Shown here piece after piece: positions 1 through 6,884 of a stretch of 7,337 bases of DNA. Numbering within the stretch: position 1 is the first letter of the stretch; every line of letters starts with the position of its first letter. Location: positions 1 to 7,337 of the forward strand of contig JABCSP010000105.1 in the NCBI GenBank assembly GCA_018238825.1. Direction: 5' to 3'. Source of the stretch: Candidatus Thorarchaeota archaeon. Lineage in GTDB: Archaea; Asgardarchaeota; Thorarchaeia; Thorarchaeales; Thorarchaeaceae. The notes beneath the pieces were generated by a model that worked only from the letters and a program-made list of their open reading frames with translations, was not told where the DNA came from and searched no databases. Both the position numbers and the translations under genes were made by a program.

Positions 1-39
1 ATATTCCTGAGAAACAGAGGTTTATCTGGTTGGCCTGAA

Positions 40-585
40 TCAAATGAGTCTGATATTGTGTAGAACAATTGAAAATTGAAATACCATTTGTTCGAATATC
101 TTATTCATGCCGAGAGAAGCTTGAGCCTGATAATCTATCTCCAATGCTCGCAGAGTTCGTGATATATAGCTCTCTCCCTCTTTCTTTTCGGGACAATTTC
201 CGTGAAACAGATGTGGGGGTCGATATCGACCTTCTCTTCCGAAGAGGTCCAAGGGATGAAGAAAGAGAAGTGTGTTGAAATTGTTGGTCTGCTTCAGTAA
301 GTGAAAGAGTCTGAGCATACCCTCATGATTCTTAATATCTTGAAGTATCTCAGAAACCTCCCTCTGTCGCACTGGTGGTCGGTTTACCTCTTCTTCGAAC
401 TTCTTTTCCAGAGTGTGCTTCCCATCCGTCACAGTTAATCCCAAGATGAAATTCACTACTGAATGACTTATGACTTCTTCTAATGGATGGAGAAGCTTTT
501 CAATACGAAGCAGTACAAACTTCCTGAAGTCTTGCAGACCTAACCGAATTTGCCAAAGACAGTCACTGAAATCCAAGGCAATCAA
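40..585 (-). CDS. hypothetical protein, unrecognised
   Basis: This is an open frame of 181 codons, opening at a TTG (585) and closing with TGA. I do not recognise a family. The first half reads like a soluble helical protein, with acidic/basic stretches around residues 26-40 and 58-95. The second half contains a Pro/His-rich patch (RPPHLFHG) and a hydrophobic end. There is no signal peptide or clear membrane segment. No good ribosome-binding site precedes the TTG, and an in-frame stop lies only about 12 codons upstream. An adjacent minus-strand frame (563-748) reads plausibly into this one, so the real start could lie further upstream with a frameshift between. It follows the rpl3-rpl4-rpl23 cluster on the same strand but is separated from it by hairpins that look like terminators. 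It may be a real lineage-specific gene, a decayed one, or a chance ORF. Confidence 0.4.
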   Translation of the reverse strand: MIALDFSDCLWQIRLGLQDFRKFVLLRIEKLLHPLEEVISHSVVNFILGLTVTDGKHTLEKKFEEEVNRPPVRQREVSEILQDIKNHEGMLRLFHLLKQTNNFNTLLFLHPLDLFGREGRYRPPHLFHGNCPEKKEGESYISRTLRALEIDYQAQASLGMNKIFEQMVFQFSIVLHNIRLI

Positions 586-689
586 GGGTTTTGGTTCTCA
601 ATTCAGGAAATTTCTTCACATTGAAGCTCAGATTGTTTCGAACTTGAGGCAATCTCATACATCCTATGAAGAAAACAACATGAAGAAGA

Positions 690-743
690 TTGGACAAAAT
701 AAAGAATGAAGATATGAAAAGGTGCGGGAGCATCACCCCCGCA
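690..743 (-). terminator. putative terminator of the rpl3-rpl4-rpl23 unit
   Basis: On the minus strand a stem TGCGGG/CCCGCA (6 bp, 9-nt loop, 723-743) is followed by CC and a T-rich stretch (CCTTTTCATATCTTC, then CTTTATTTTG). Archaeal termination depends mainly on T-rich tracts, and a GC stem just before one is consistent with an end of transcription. It lies about 105 bases beyond the rpl23 stop codon and before the hypothetical ORF. Confidence 0.5.
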
Positions 744-784
744 TTCAAACCCAGTCTAGCTACTAGGTTCGTGGTTTCATCTGT

Positions 785-800
785 ATGATTAGATAATCAT
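785..800. repeat. inverted repeat ATGATTA-GA-TAATCAT
   Basis: Two 7-base arms are exactly complementary and separated by only two bases, giving a 16-base near-palindrome. As RNA the loop is too tight to form fully. As DNA it resembles a site for a dimeric protein. It lies between the two hairpins downstream of rpl23. Its function is unknown. Confidence 0.45.
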
Positions 801-810
801 TCTAGGAAGA

Positions 811-840
811 TGTGAATAGGAAGACGTCTACCCATTCACA
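811..840 (-). terminator. hairpin just after rpl23 stop
   Basis: TGTGAAT and ATTCACA (7 bp) enclose a mismatch, two more G-C pairs and a loop containing the 8-base palindrome AGACGTCT. It starts 7 bases beyond the rpl23 stop codon. No T-tract follows directly, so it could protect the 3' end or help processing rather than terminate transcription. Confidence 0.4.
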
Positions 841-847
841 AGCCTCC

Positions 848-1111
848 TTAGAATATCCCGAGGTTGGTAGCAACCTCTCCGGCACTGTACTCTGGTGCCA
901 ATCTCACAAATGCCTTCTTTGTTCCATCAGGCATTATCAGTGTGTTAACCTTCTCAACAACGACGTCGTAAAGGGATTCCACAGCCCATCGAATAGTGTT
1001 CTTGTTAGCTCTGCGATCTACATAGAATATGAGCTTATTCTGCTCATCAACCGCTTCAAGGCTAGCCTCTGTCACTACTGGTCGGATAATCACTTCATTT
1101 GGATCTCTCAT
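848..1111 (-). CDS. rpl23: 50S ribosomal protein uL23 (L23)
   Basis: This is large-subunit protein uL23, which binds 23S rRNA near the exit of the peptide tunnel and contributes to the docking site for SRP and the translocon. The 87-residue length is normal for archaeal L23. It opens with the typical IIRPVVTE motif (residues 8-15), followed by KLIFYVDRRANKNTIRWAVESLY (about 26-48), the helix that packs on rRNA. The C-terminal half has the KVNTLIMPDGTKKAFVRL hairpin (about 54-71) and ends YSAGEVATNLGIF. The ATG start is supported by GAGGTG seven bases upstream, which overlaps the TGA of rpl4, so the two are probably translationally coupled. It is the last gene of the visible ribosomal cluster, and hairpins follow it directly. 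Confidence 0.97.
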   Translation of the reverse strand: MRDPNEVIIRPVVTEASLEAVDEQNKLIFYVDRRANKNTIRWAVESLYDVVVEKVNTLIMPDGTKKAFVRLAPEYSAGEVATNLGIF

Positions 1112-1122
1112 GATAGCGCACC

Positions 1123-1914
1123 TCAGATGAACAGATTCTCCTTTCCAAGCCTATCAATGGCGGATGTTGTCCAGACCACAAGGCGACCGGGGTGTGTTCC
1201 AGGAGCTAAGAGCTCCGCATTCAGACCGTGAACTTCAGCGGTGTCCACTCCAGGAAGGTTTCTTGCAGCCTTGCCAACTCCAGTGTCAGTACCGACAACT
1301 ATCAGTAATGACTTGGGAGTCTTCATCTTACGACCGCGCATCTTCCCTTTTCCAGCTCGAATAGCTCGACCATTAACTGCTCTCTCAAGGTCATCACCAA
1401 GACCGAGAGCTGTCAGGGTCTCATGGACCTCCTTTGTGGTTTCAAGTGATTCGAGTTTGCTGCTCACAATTAGAGGAATATGGGGAACATTATCAACCCG
1501 ATGTCCGCGAGCCTTCACAAACTCGGGATTCGAGCTTGCAGCAATCGCAGAACGAATTGCTAATCTGTTCTCTTTTTTGTTTATTCTCTCTATGAGTACT
1601 TTCCGTGCTTCAGGTGGATGTGCCACCCTACCACCGACTGTACCTGGAGCAAAGCCTGCTTTGTTAGCTGCACTAGTACCACTGCCCTTGATACGAGGAA
1701 TTCTGGATCTACCATGACCAGTCTGCCAGCTCTGGGCGGTGTTTTTCTTACCAGCCAACTCATCAACACCATGTGGTTGAAATCTACGTGATTGTACGGC
1801 CAAAACCGCCCTCTTGATCACATCTGGTCGATATGGTGTATCAAACTGAGGGGGTAAATCAACAGATTCCTTACTGGCCTTACCCTTTAGTGTATAAGTC
1901 TTAATTTTTGCCAT
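1123..1914 (-). CDS. rpl4: 50S ribosomal protein uL4 (L4, L1e family)
   Basis: This is uL4, a large-subunit core protein whose extended loop reaches into the peptide exit tunnel. It is 263 residues long, as expected for the archaeal form. The archaeal/eukaryotic signature is clear. The loop region includes GVDELAGKKNTAQSW (about 49-63), the basic GHGRSRIPRIKGSGT (about 66-80) and FAPGTVGGRVAHPP (about 88-101), which lies along the tunnel. The globular part includes KGKMRGRKMKTPKSLL (about 189-204) and GTDTGVGKAARNLPGV (about 208-223). The ATG lies 13 bases past the rpl3 stop. GGAGATGA begins inside the rpl3 stop (TAGGAG), a good Shine-Dalgarno that fixes the start and couples it to rpl3. In some bacteria L4 represses its own operon; nothing here shows whether that holds in this archaeon. 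Confidence 0.97.
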   Translation of the reverse strand: MAKIKTYTLKGKASKESVDLPPQFDTPYRPDVIKRAVLAVQSRRFQPHGVDELAGKKNTAQSWQTGHGRSRIPRIKGSGTSAANKAGFAPGTVGGRVAHPPEARKVLIERINKKENRLAIRSAIAASSNPEFVKARGHRVDNVPHIPLIVSSKLESLETTKEVHETLTALGLGDDLERAVNGRAIRAGKGKMRGRKMKTPKSLLIVVGTDTGVGKAARNLPGVDTAEVHGLNAELLAPGTHPGRLVVWTTSAIDRLGKENLFI

Positions 1915-1927
1915 AGACTGTCATCTC

Positions 1928-2935
1928 CTACTGCTTTGATGCTGTGCTGATGTAGCTCATCTGCACGGGCTCATCCACGTGTCCCTTCTTGGGACGAATG
2001 GCGTATCTGATTCGTACTGGGCGTTTTACTGCACCAGGAATAGATCCATGAACCATAATGTAGTCACCACGGATTACACCGTAGTTTACAAACCCTCCAG
2101 AGGGAGTAATTTCTTCACCACGCTCACCCATCTTCACAATCTTGTTGTTGAAGCTGGTTCGTGTGTGAAAACCAGTCTGACCCGGGCGGGGTACTGAATA
2201 TCTGATGTTTGAAGGAGTCCATGGACCAATACATCCGACACCACGCTTTGTCTTTCGCGACTTGTGCTGAAGGATTCGTATTCCCCATCGTCGAACTGGA
2301 CCTTGAAAACCATGACCCTTGGTCACTGCAATGCTGTCGATGAGAATACCCTCATTGAGGATATCTGCGACACGAAGGTCAGTACCAAGAATACTCTTTG
2401 CATATTCAAAGGCCTCTTTAACGTTAGGAGCGCCTACCTTGTATTCCATTACATCAGGTTTCTTTTTCGCGATTCCCGCAAGCCTTGGCTGAGTATGTAT
2501 TAGCATCCGGATCTCAGCAAACGAGTCGAGCTTCTCCTCGAACTCTTTCAACTTGGCATCATGGTCGTACTCTTTTGGTACGGGCATTGCTTTCTTCAGA
2601 TCCTCTGACATTGTGCCAGCAAGAACTTCAGTTGTCAATTTGAGACCATAAATTGAGGCCTCATAACCGCGTATTGAGAACGGCCTAATCGGTGGTGTGT
2701 CAATCACTGTAACGGGGACAACAGTTTCCTGTCCTGCAAAGGGACTGTCAACGTTTCCAACCGTCATGACCGCATGGGTCATACCAGCTTTGTAACCGAT
2801 GAAACCAAGTAGTTTTGCAGCTCCGTCTTTATACTCAGGCCAATTCTTGATACGGGGCACGAATTTAGATGCCCTACCTCGTGGCAAGTAAGCTAGACTG
2901 CCACGCCTCGGTGCATGCTTTTTTCTGTGTGCCAT
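1928..2935 (-). CDS. rpl3: 50S ribosomal protein uL3 (L3)
   Basis: This is uL3, one of the first proteins to bind 23S rRNA, with a finger that approaches the peptidyl-transferase centre. The archaeal/eukaryotic N-terminus MAHRKKHAPRRGSLAYLPRG is unmistakable and fixes the start at the ATG at 2935. The frame is open back to a TTG at 2947, but that would add four residues before the conserved Met, and GGTG stands six bases before the ATG. Other marks are LLGFIGYKAGMTH (about 43-55), the tryptophan-finger region TKGHGFQGPVRRWGIR followed by HKSRKTKRGVGCIGPWTP, and the C-terminal RIRYAIRP. The length is 335 residues, normal for archaea. It heads the L3-L4-L23 unit. A TATA-like box lies about 85-90 bases upstream of the start, so it probably has its own promoter rather than relying on the glycyl radical enzyme gene above it. 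Confidence 0.97.
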   Translation of the reverse strand: MAHRKKHAPRRGSLAYLPRGRASKFVPRIKNWPEYKDGAAKLLGFIGYKAGMTHAVMTVGNVDSPFAGQETVVPVTVIDTPPIRPFSIRGYEASIYGLKLTTEVLAGTMSEDLKKAMPVPKEYDHDAKLKEFEEKLDSFAEIRMLIHTQPRLAGIAKKKPDVMEYKVGAPNVKEAFEYAKSILGTDLRVADILNEGILIDSIAVTKGHGFQGPVRRWGIRILQHKSRKTKRGVGCIGPWTPSNIRYSVPRPGQTGFHTRTSFNNKIVKMGERGEEITPSGGFVNYGVIRGDYIMVHGSIPGAVKRPVRIRYAIRPKKGHVDEPVQMSYISTASKQ

Positions 2936-2942
2936 TATTAAC

Positions 2943-2973
2943 ACCAAATTGGTATTCGTATCGAACGGCCGTT
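2943..2973. promoter_or_regulatory. two short palindromes in the rpl3 leader
   Basis: The leader of rpl3 contains ACCAA-A-TTGGT (2943-2953), which on the minus strand covers the GGTG presumed to be the rpl3 ribosome-binding site, and the perfect 10-base palindrome AACGGCCGTT (2964-2973). TATTCGT occurs at 2953-2959 and again at 2983-2989, 30 bases apart, on either side of the second palindrome. These could be elements for control of ribosomal protein synthesis, or coincidence. Confidence 0.3.
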
Positions 2974-3018
2974 AGACTGGGCTATTCGTTCTACAGGAGA
3001 GCGCCAAGCCGGAGTTGG

Positions 3019-3040
3019 TTTTTAAAACTTGCCTAGTGAC
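3019..3040 (-). promoter_or_regulatory. putative rpl3 promoter (TATA/BRE)
   Basis: On the minus strand GGCAAG precedes TTTTAAAAA (3019-3027), a fair match to an archaeal TATA box with an upstream BRE-like purine stretch. Transcription would start roughly 25 bases downstream, near 2995, giving a leader of about 60 bases before the rpl3 ATG. It lies in the gap between the glycyl radical enzyme gene and rpl3. Confidence 0.5.
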
Positions 3041-3072
3041 CAAGAAATCTCTCTTATTGAATCTGAACGCCT

Positions 3073-5435
3073 TTAGAAGTGATTCTGCTCAGTTCTTGCT
3101 AGAATCTCGTTCTGCAGCTCCTTTCCAATATTCACAAAGAAGTCTGAATAGCCAGCTACCCTGACAATCAGGTTAAGGTAATTCTCTGGGCTTTTTTGAG
3201 CATCTCTGAGAGTTTCTGCCTTGATGACATTGAACTGAATGTGATGACCGCCCATTTTGAAGTAAGTACGAACAAGGTCCGCAAGTTTTCTACGGCCCTC
3301 TTCATCAGCCAGCGCATCTGGCATAAATTTCTGATTAAGAAGTGTACCACCTGTCTTCCAATGATCAATCTTGGACACAGATTTTATGACTGCAGTTGGG
3401 CCCTTCTTATCTGCACCATGGCTTGGAGAGATACCATCAGATAATGGAACGCCTGCCTTTCTACCATCAGGGGTTGCACCAGTGACCTGTCCAAAGTAGA
3501 TATGCACTGTAGTGGGGAGAAGATTGACTCTATACTCGCCACCCTTGGTATTAGGACGCCCATCAATAATATCAAAATATGCTTCAAAGACAGCTTGTGC
3601 AATCTCATCTGCAAAATCATCATCATTTCCATACTTTGGGGTCTTATTCAACAAGGTCATTCTCATAACTTCATCTTCAAAATCGACCTTCATTCCTTCA
3701 AGTAGCTCGTTCATGGTGTACTTTTGCTTCTCAAAGACGTGATATTTGATAGCAGAGAGAGAATCGGTGATAGTTCCCATTCCAACGCCCTGAATGTATG
3801 TCGAATTGTATCTTGGTCCACCATTGTGGTAGTCCTTTCCCCTCTCAATGCAGTCATCAAAGAGTAGTGACATGAAAGGTGCAGGCATGTGTTCAGCATA
3901 CAATCGCTCAATGATGTTGTTTCCCTTAATTTTCAAATCAATGAAATACTTGAGTTGTTGTTTGTATGCTGAAAATAGTTCATCAAATGTCTTGAATGAG
4001 GTTACATCTCCAGTCTTGATACCAACCTGTTTTCCAGTTTTAGGGTCAACCCCATTATGGAGTGTAATTTCCAATATCTTAGGCCAATTACAATAACCTG
4101 TGAGAATACAACTCTCTTTTCCAAATGCACTAATTGTTACACAGCCGCTGGGGCCACCGACTCTAGAATCTTCAATTGATTTCCCAGCTCGAAGGAATTC
4201 TTTGATTATCACATCGGTATTGAACATAGATGGTTGACCAAAACCCTCCTTGACCACATTAACTGCACTCGTGAGGAAACTATCAGGATTTTCAGTGCTC
4301 ATTTGAATACAGACACTGGGTTGGATCAGTTTCATCTCATTACAAACTTCGAGGACCATGTAGGAAACCTCATTCACTCCATCAGATCCATCGATTTTCA
4401 AACCGCCTGTGTTGATGAGTGCAAAGTCTTGGTACGTGCCGCTCTGCTGCTCAGTAATGCCAACCTTGGGAGGGGCAGGTTGATTGTTGAACTTCACCCA
4501 GAAGCACTGTAAAAGCTCCTTTGCTGACTCCCTCGTGAGTATTCCCTCTTTGAGACCTTTCTCATAGAATGTGTAAAGATGCTGGTCTAATCGTCCGGGA
4601 TTGAAACTATCCCAGACATTCAGTTCGATAATCACACCCAAATGAACGAACCAGTAGGACTGTAAAGCCTCCCAGAAATCGCGTGGGGGACTAGCTGGGA
4701 CGTGGTCGCAGACCTCAGCAATTCTATTGAGTTCCTCTTTGCGACCTGGGTCTTTTTCAGATAGTGCTAATTCTCGGGCTTTGTCCGCATGACGCTTTGC
4801 AAAGGAATGACTGCATTGGCTGCAATCTCCATTGCTTTGAGTTCTTGTTCCTTTGAATATGCCTCTGGATCATCAAAGTAATCGAGTGTGGATAGATGTT
4901 GTTGGATGTCTGCGATGAAATCATTGAGACCTCTATGGTAGATTTTGTTATCCAATATTGCATGACCAGGTGCTCTCTGTTCCATAAACTCTGTATATAT
5001 TCCAGCTTCAAAAGCAATCATCCAATCTTCTGACATTGATTGGAAAACCCGTTCTCGCATAGTTCTACCGGTCCAGAATGGGATTATCTCATCTTTGAAG
5101 GTATTTTTTGTTTCATTACTCACCAGAAAAGGAGTTCTTTCTCTTGAATTAACAATATCAAGATCCTCAATTGTGTGGCTACAGAGCTCAGGATAGGTAG
5201 GAGTAGCCCTGGGAGAAGATCCACGCTCACCTACAATTAGTTCTCCTTCATTGATGATTACTGTCTTATTTTCTAAAATATGTTTGAATGCTAGTGCTCG
5301 TGCTACTGGAGTAGATACATTATCAGCTCCACCACTCTGATAGAAGTCAGTAAGAAGTTCTGCACGCTCGGTGCATATGTAGGGCTTAGTGTTTACACTC
5401 TGTTCTCTCAAACGTTGTACACGATTAGTCAGCAT
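3073..5435 (-). pseudogene. glycyl radical enzyme, HypD/PFL2-like, frameshifted
   Basis: This is one glycyl radical enzyme split into two frames. The N-terminal frame (residues 1-210 from ATG 5435) has RVQRLREQS, TKPYICTERAELLTDFY, GELIVGERG and FMEQRAPGH. Near 4801-4808 one base appears to be missing: the original frame stops at TAG 4767-4769, while the -1 frame continues at once with FAKRHADKARELALSEKDPG and WEALQSYWFVHLG and runs to 3073. Rejoined, it is about 787 residues, normal for the family. The thiyl-radical Cys (about 432) is in GGPSGCVTIS, and the glycyl radical motif RVAGYSDFF (Gly about 762) is intact near the C-terminus. Length and motif spacing fit trans-4-hydroxyproline dehydratase HypD and archaeal PFL2 proteins, but the Glu expected at Cys+2 is Thr (codon ACA). 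Substrate unknown. A GTG at 5510 would add 25 unconserved residues. No radical-SAM activase is nearby. It could be a recent pseudogene or a sequencing error in an intact gene. Confidence 0.85.
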
Positions 5436-5493
5436 TGTGTAGGTCTCACTTGATTTTGTGAAGCATATCGAGGTTGAATTGTTTCTACCTCTT

Positions 5494-5504
5494 TTCTCTA
5501 AAAA
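5494..5504 (-). promoter_or_regulatory. weak TATA-like box before the glycyl radical enzyme gene
   Basis: On the minus strand CCTTTTTAGAG lies about 60-70 bases upstream of the ATG at 5435, in the gap after the methyltransferase stop codon. It is a poor match to the archaeal TATA consensus. If real, the enzyme gene would be transcribed independently of the methyltransferase. If not, it is the third gene of the archease operon. Confidence 0.25.
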
Positions 5505-5521
5505 GGTCACGTATCTGTAGT

Positions 5522-6385
5522 CTAGCTATTGTAACCAGATTTTGTGAGCGTCTCACCAAATGAATTATTCATTAGTCCCAAACTGATGACCAGTGCTTCT
5601 TCCAATCGAACAGTTTCGGTCCCTTGATCCGTAACTGTATTTATCCAGAAGTCAATATGGTGCTTGACATCCTCTTTCTCTTTGGCACATAGTTCAGAAA
5701 CTCCGCGTACTGGACCACCAAAGATGGCAAGGATTGATCCTGTGTTTGAGATAGTAGAACTTAGATCATCTACCAGTTTCTTGAAGGGAGGTGCGTTTCT
5801 TGAGAAGCCAATCCTTGTCATATTCTCTGACTCTTTGAGAAAACCTATCAATCCTCCAATTCTTCTAGCTTCGTAACCCCAGTACTCTTGCACATCAGAG
5901 CGCTCAATAGCTTCAAGTGTAATTTTAGGGGATATACTGACCACTTTGAAGAGAGTAGGGTCACGCTCACTTACGGCTCCGGAATAACTGAGTAATTTTT
6001 TAAAACCAAGGTCAATCTGGTTTGGGCGCACTTGAACACCCCATCTTACGGTTCCTACAGTTAAATCTCCTAATGATGACTGTAATGGATGACTTCTGGT
6101 TCTTAGTGGAGGCAAAGTACCTGTGAATTGTAACGAGGGGGATTTAGGGAAGACTCGTCGACGCAAGTACTGAGGCGTGTCAAGATATCTCAAGATTTTC
6201 ACAAGAAGGTCTGCATCTCTCATTTTTGAGGGGGGTAGGAAACCAGTCTTGTATACAAAGACTTCCTCAACACGGAAAACTGCGAGGGCGCGTGCAATCC
6301 TTCCAGCCTTTGTTGTCTTTTGGCGAAGGTTAGTACTATCACTGAGGCTTGTATCAGGAATTGCTACTTTTATTGTCACTTTCAT
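5522..6385 (-). CDS. SPOUT-family RNA methyltransferase (COG2106, MTH1-like)
   Basis: This is a member of the archaeal/eukaryotic COG2106 (PF02598) SPOUT methyltransferases, which include Methanothermobacter MTH1 and human SPOUT1/C9orf114. They use S-adenosylmethionine; uridine-N3 methylation of rRNA is the proposed activity. The protein has 287 residues. Family marks are KAGRIARALAVFRVEEVFVY (26-45), RYLDTPQYLRRRVFPKSPSL (66-85) and GTLPPLRT (89-96), followed by an inserted beta-barrel-like segment. The C-terminal trefoil-knot region has FGGPVRGVSEL and TDQGTETVRLEEAL (about 252-265), where the cofactor loop lies. The ATG is five bases past the archease stop, with GGAG only two bases before it, an unusually close Shine-Dalgarno that suggests coupling. 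In other archaea this gene stands directly before rpl3; here a glycyl radical enzyme gene intervenes. Confidence 0.92.
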   Translation of the reverse strand: MKVTIKVAIPDTSLSDSTNLRQKTTKAGRIARALAVFRVEEVFVYKTGFLPPSKMRDADLLVKILRYLDTPQYLRRRVFPKSPSLQFTGTLPPLRTRSHPLQSSLGDLTVGTVRWGVQVRPNQIDLGFKKLLSYSGAVSERDPTLFKVVSISPKITLEAIERSDVQEYWGYEARRIGGLIGFLKESENMTRIGFSRNAPPFKKLVDDLSSTISNTGSILAIFGGPVRGVSELCAKEKEDVKHHIDFWINTVTDQGTETVRLEEALVISLGLMNNSFGETLTKSGYNS

Positions 6386-6390
6386 CTCTC

Positions 6391-6822
6391 CTATAGGTCC
6401 AGTGTGAAATAGAGTGTTGTTTTATCTGGTTGCTGGTCAATCTTCATGTCAGCATAGGTCATTGCCTTGACTTCAGTCCTTGTATCATGCTTATCAAAGT
6501 CTATTGTTTCTCCGATTGCTCTGCCTTTCAGCACGAATTCATCTGTACCCCTTGAAATTCCATCAACTTCAAACTTTGAATAGAATCGACCTGTGATATC
6601 AATCAGAGCAATAAGATGCCCAATCCATTCGACGAGCAGCTCCTCCAGATCATAACCGCGAGTTTCAATCTCCACTGGTTCACTAGGTGTAATCGTGGAT
6701 GTATCTAGAATCACCTCGAATGTAGCAAGGGCAGCCTCTTCGAAAGAGGTCTCCAATGTAGGAGCCCAGCACTCTATTGTGATGTCTGCGGTGTGGTCAT
6801 GGAATCTGAATCCGTGGTCCAT
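6391..6822 (-). CDS. archease (RtcB tRNA-ligase cofactor)
   Basis: Archease activates the RNA ligase RtcB, speeding guanylylation and ligation of tRNA exons after intron removal; an archaeal member was also reported to modulate a tRNA m5C methyltransferase. It is a small cytosolic protein, here 143 residues. The family signature is clear: FHDHTADI near the N-terminus (metal-binding Asp13), AATFEV-type helix (LATFEVILD), the EELLVEWIGHLIALID helix, and EVKAMTYADMKI near residue 120, followed by a C-terminal beta strand ending in Asp-Leu (Asp142 is the conserved penultimate acid). The ATG at 6822 is chosen over a TTG at 6852 because conservation starts there and GGAG lies nine bases upstream. 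A TATA-like box at 6857-6864 is well placed. It is the first gene of a likely operon with the SPOUT methyltransferase and is divergent from a tRNA gene that contains an intron. Confidence 0.93.
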   Translation of the reverse strand: MDHGFRFHDHTADITIECWAPTLETSFEEAALATFEVILDTSTITPSEPVEIETRGYDLEELLVEWIGHLIALIDITGRFYSKFEVDGISRGTDEFVLKGRAIGETIDFDKHDTRTEVKAMTYADMKIDQQPDKTTLYFTLDL

Positions 6823-6856
6823 TCTCTCAGTCTCCAGACTCAACCACGACAAGAAG

Positions 6857-6864
6857 CTTAAAAG
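6857..6864. promoter_or_regulatory. shared divergent TATA element
   Basis: CTTAAAAG on the plus strand reads CTTTTAAG on the minus strand, so it resembles an archaeal TATA box both ways. On the plus strand it lies about 29 bases before the tRNA 5' end. On the minus strand it lies 35 bases before the archease ATG, allowing a short leader. One element, or two overlapping ones, may serve both genes. Confidence 0.5.
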
Positions 6865-6866
6865 GC

Positions 6867-6884
6867 ATTTCCAACGGTGGAAAT
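6867..6884. repeat. perfect inverted repeat at the divergent promoter
   Basis: ATTTCCA-ACGG-TGGAAAT has two 7-base arms that are exact complements with a 4-base spacer. It occupies the space between the TATA element and the tRNA 5' end, where a bound protein could block transcription. It could equally form a hairpin in a tRNA leader. Confidence 0.55.

Larger units (their letters stand above)
586..847. other. intergenic region downstream of rpl23
   Basis: About 260 bases carry no convincing gene. On the minus strand, the direction in which rpl23 is read, it holds in order a hairpin (811-840), a short inverted repeat (785-800), a GC-rich hairpin (723-743), and a T-rich tract down to about 690. 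The remaining part (about 586-690) is open in a minus frame that could be a frameshifted upstream extension of the hypothetical ORF at 40-585. rpl2, which follows rpl23 in most archaeal ribosomal clusters, is not here. Confidence 0.6.

Noticed and set aside
69..278. Plus-strand frame of 69 codons, and another at 470-709, opposite the hypothetical ORF.
   Set aside because: They are short and have no ribosome-binding site or recognisable motif. The longer minus-strand frame is the better candidate, though not a strong one.
812..1717. Plus-strand open frames opposite rpl23 and rpl4 (812-1231 and 1241-1717).
   Set aside because: They are antisense to highly conserved ribosomal protein genes, have Ser/Arg-rich compositions typical of shadow frames, and have no credible start signals.
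3073..4641. A separate gene for a short glycyl radical protein starting at 4641.
   Set aside because: The supposed start is a TTG inside the conserved stretch WFVHLGVI. The frame extends upstream with family sequence to about 4803, so this is the 3' part of one gene.
4795..4812. Programmed -1 frameshifting to make the full enzyme.
   Set aside because: The site (ATT CCT TTG) is not a canonical slippery heptamer, the P-site tRNA would re-pair poorly, and I saw no obvious strong stem just downstream. A missing base is simpler.
5436..5510. GTG at 5510 as the start of the glycyl radical enzyme.
   Set aside because: It adds 25 residues with no family resemblance and has no ribosome-binding site. 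Conservation begins at the Met encoded at 5435.
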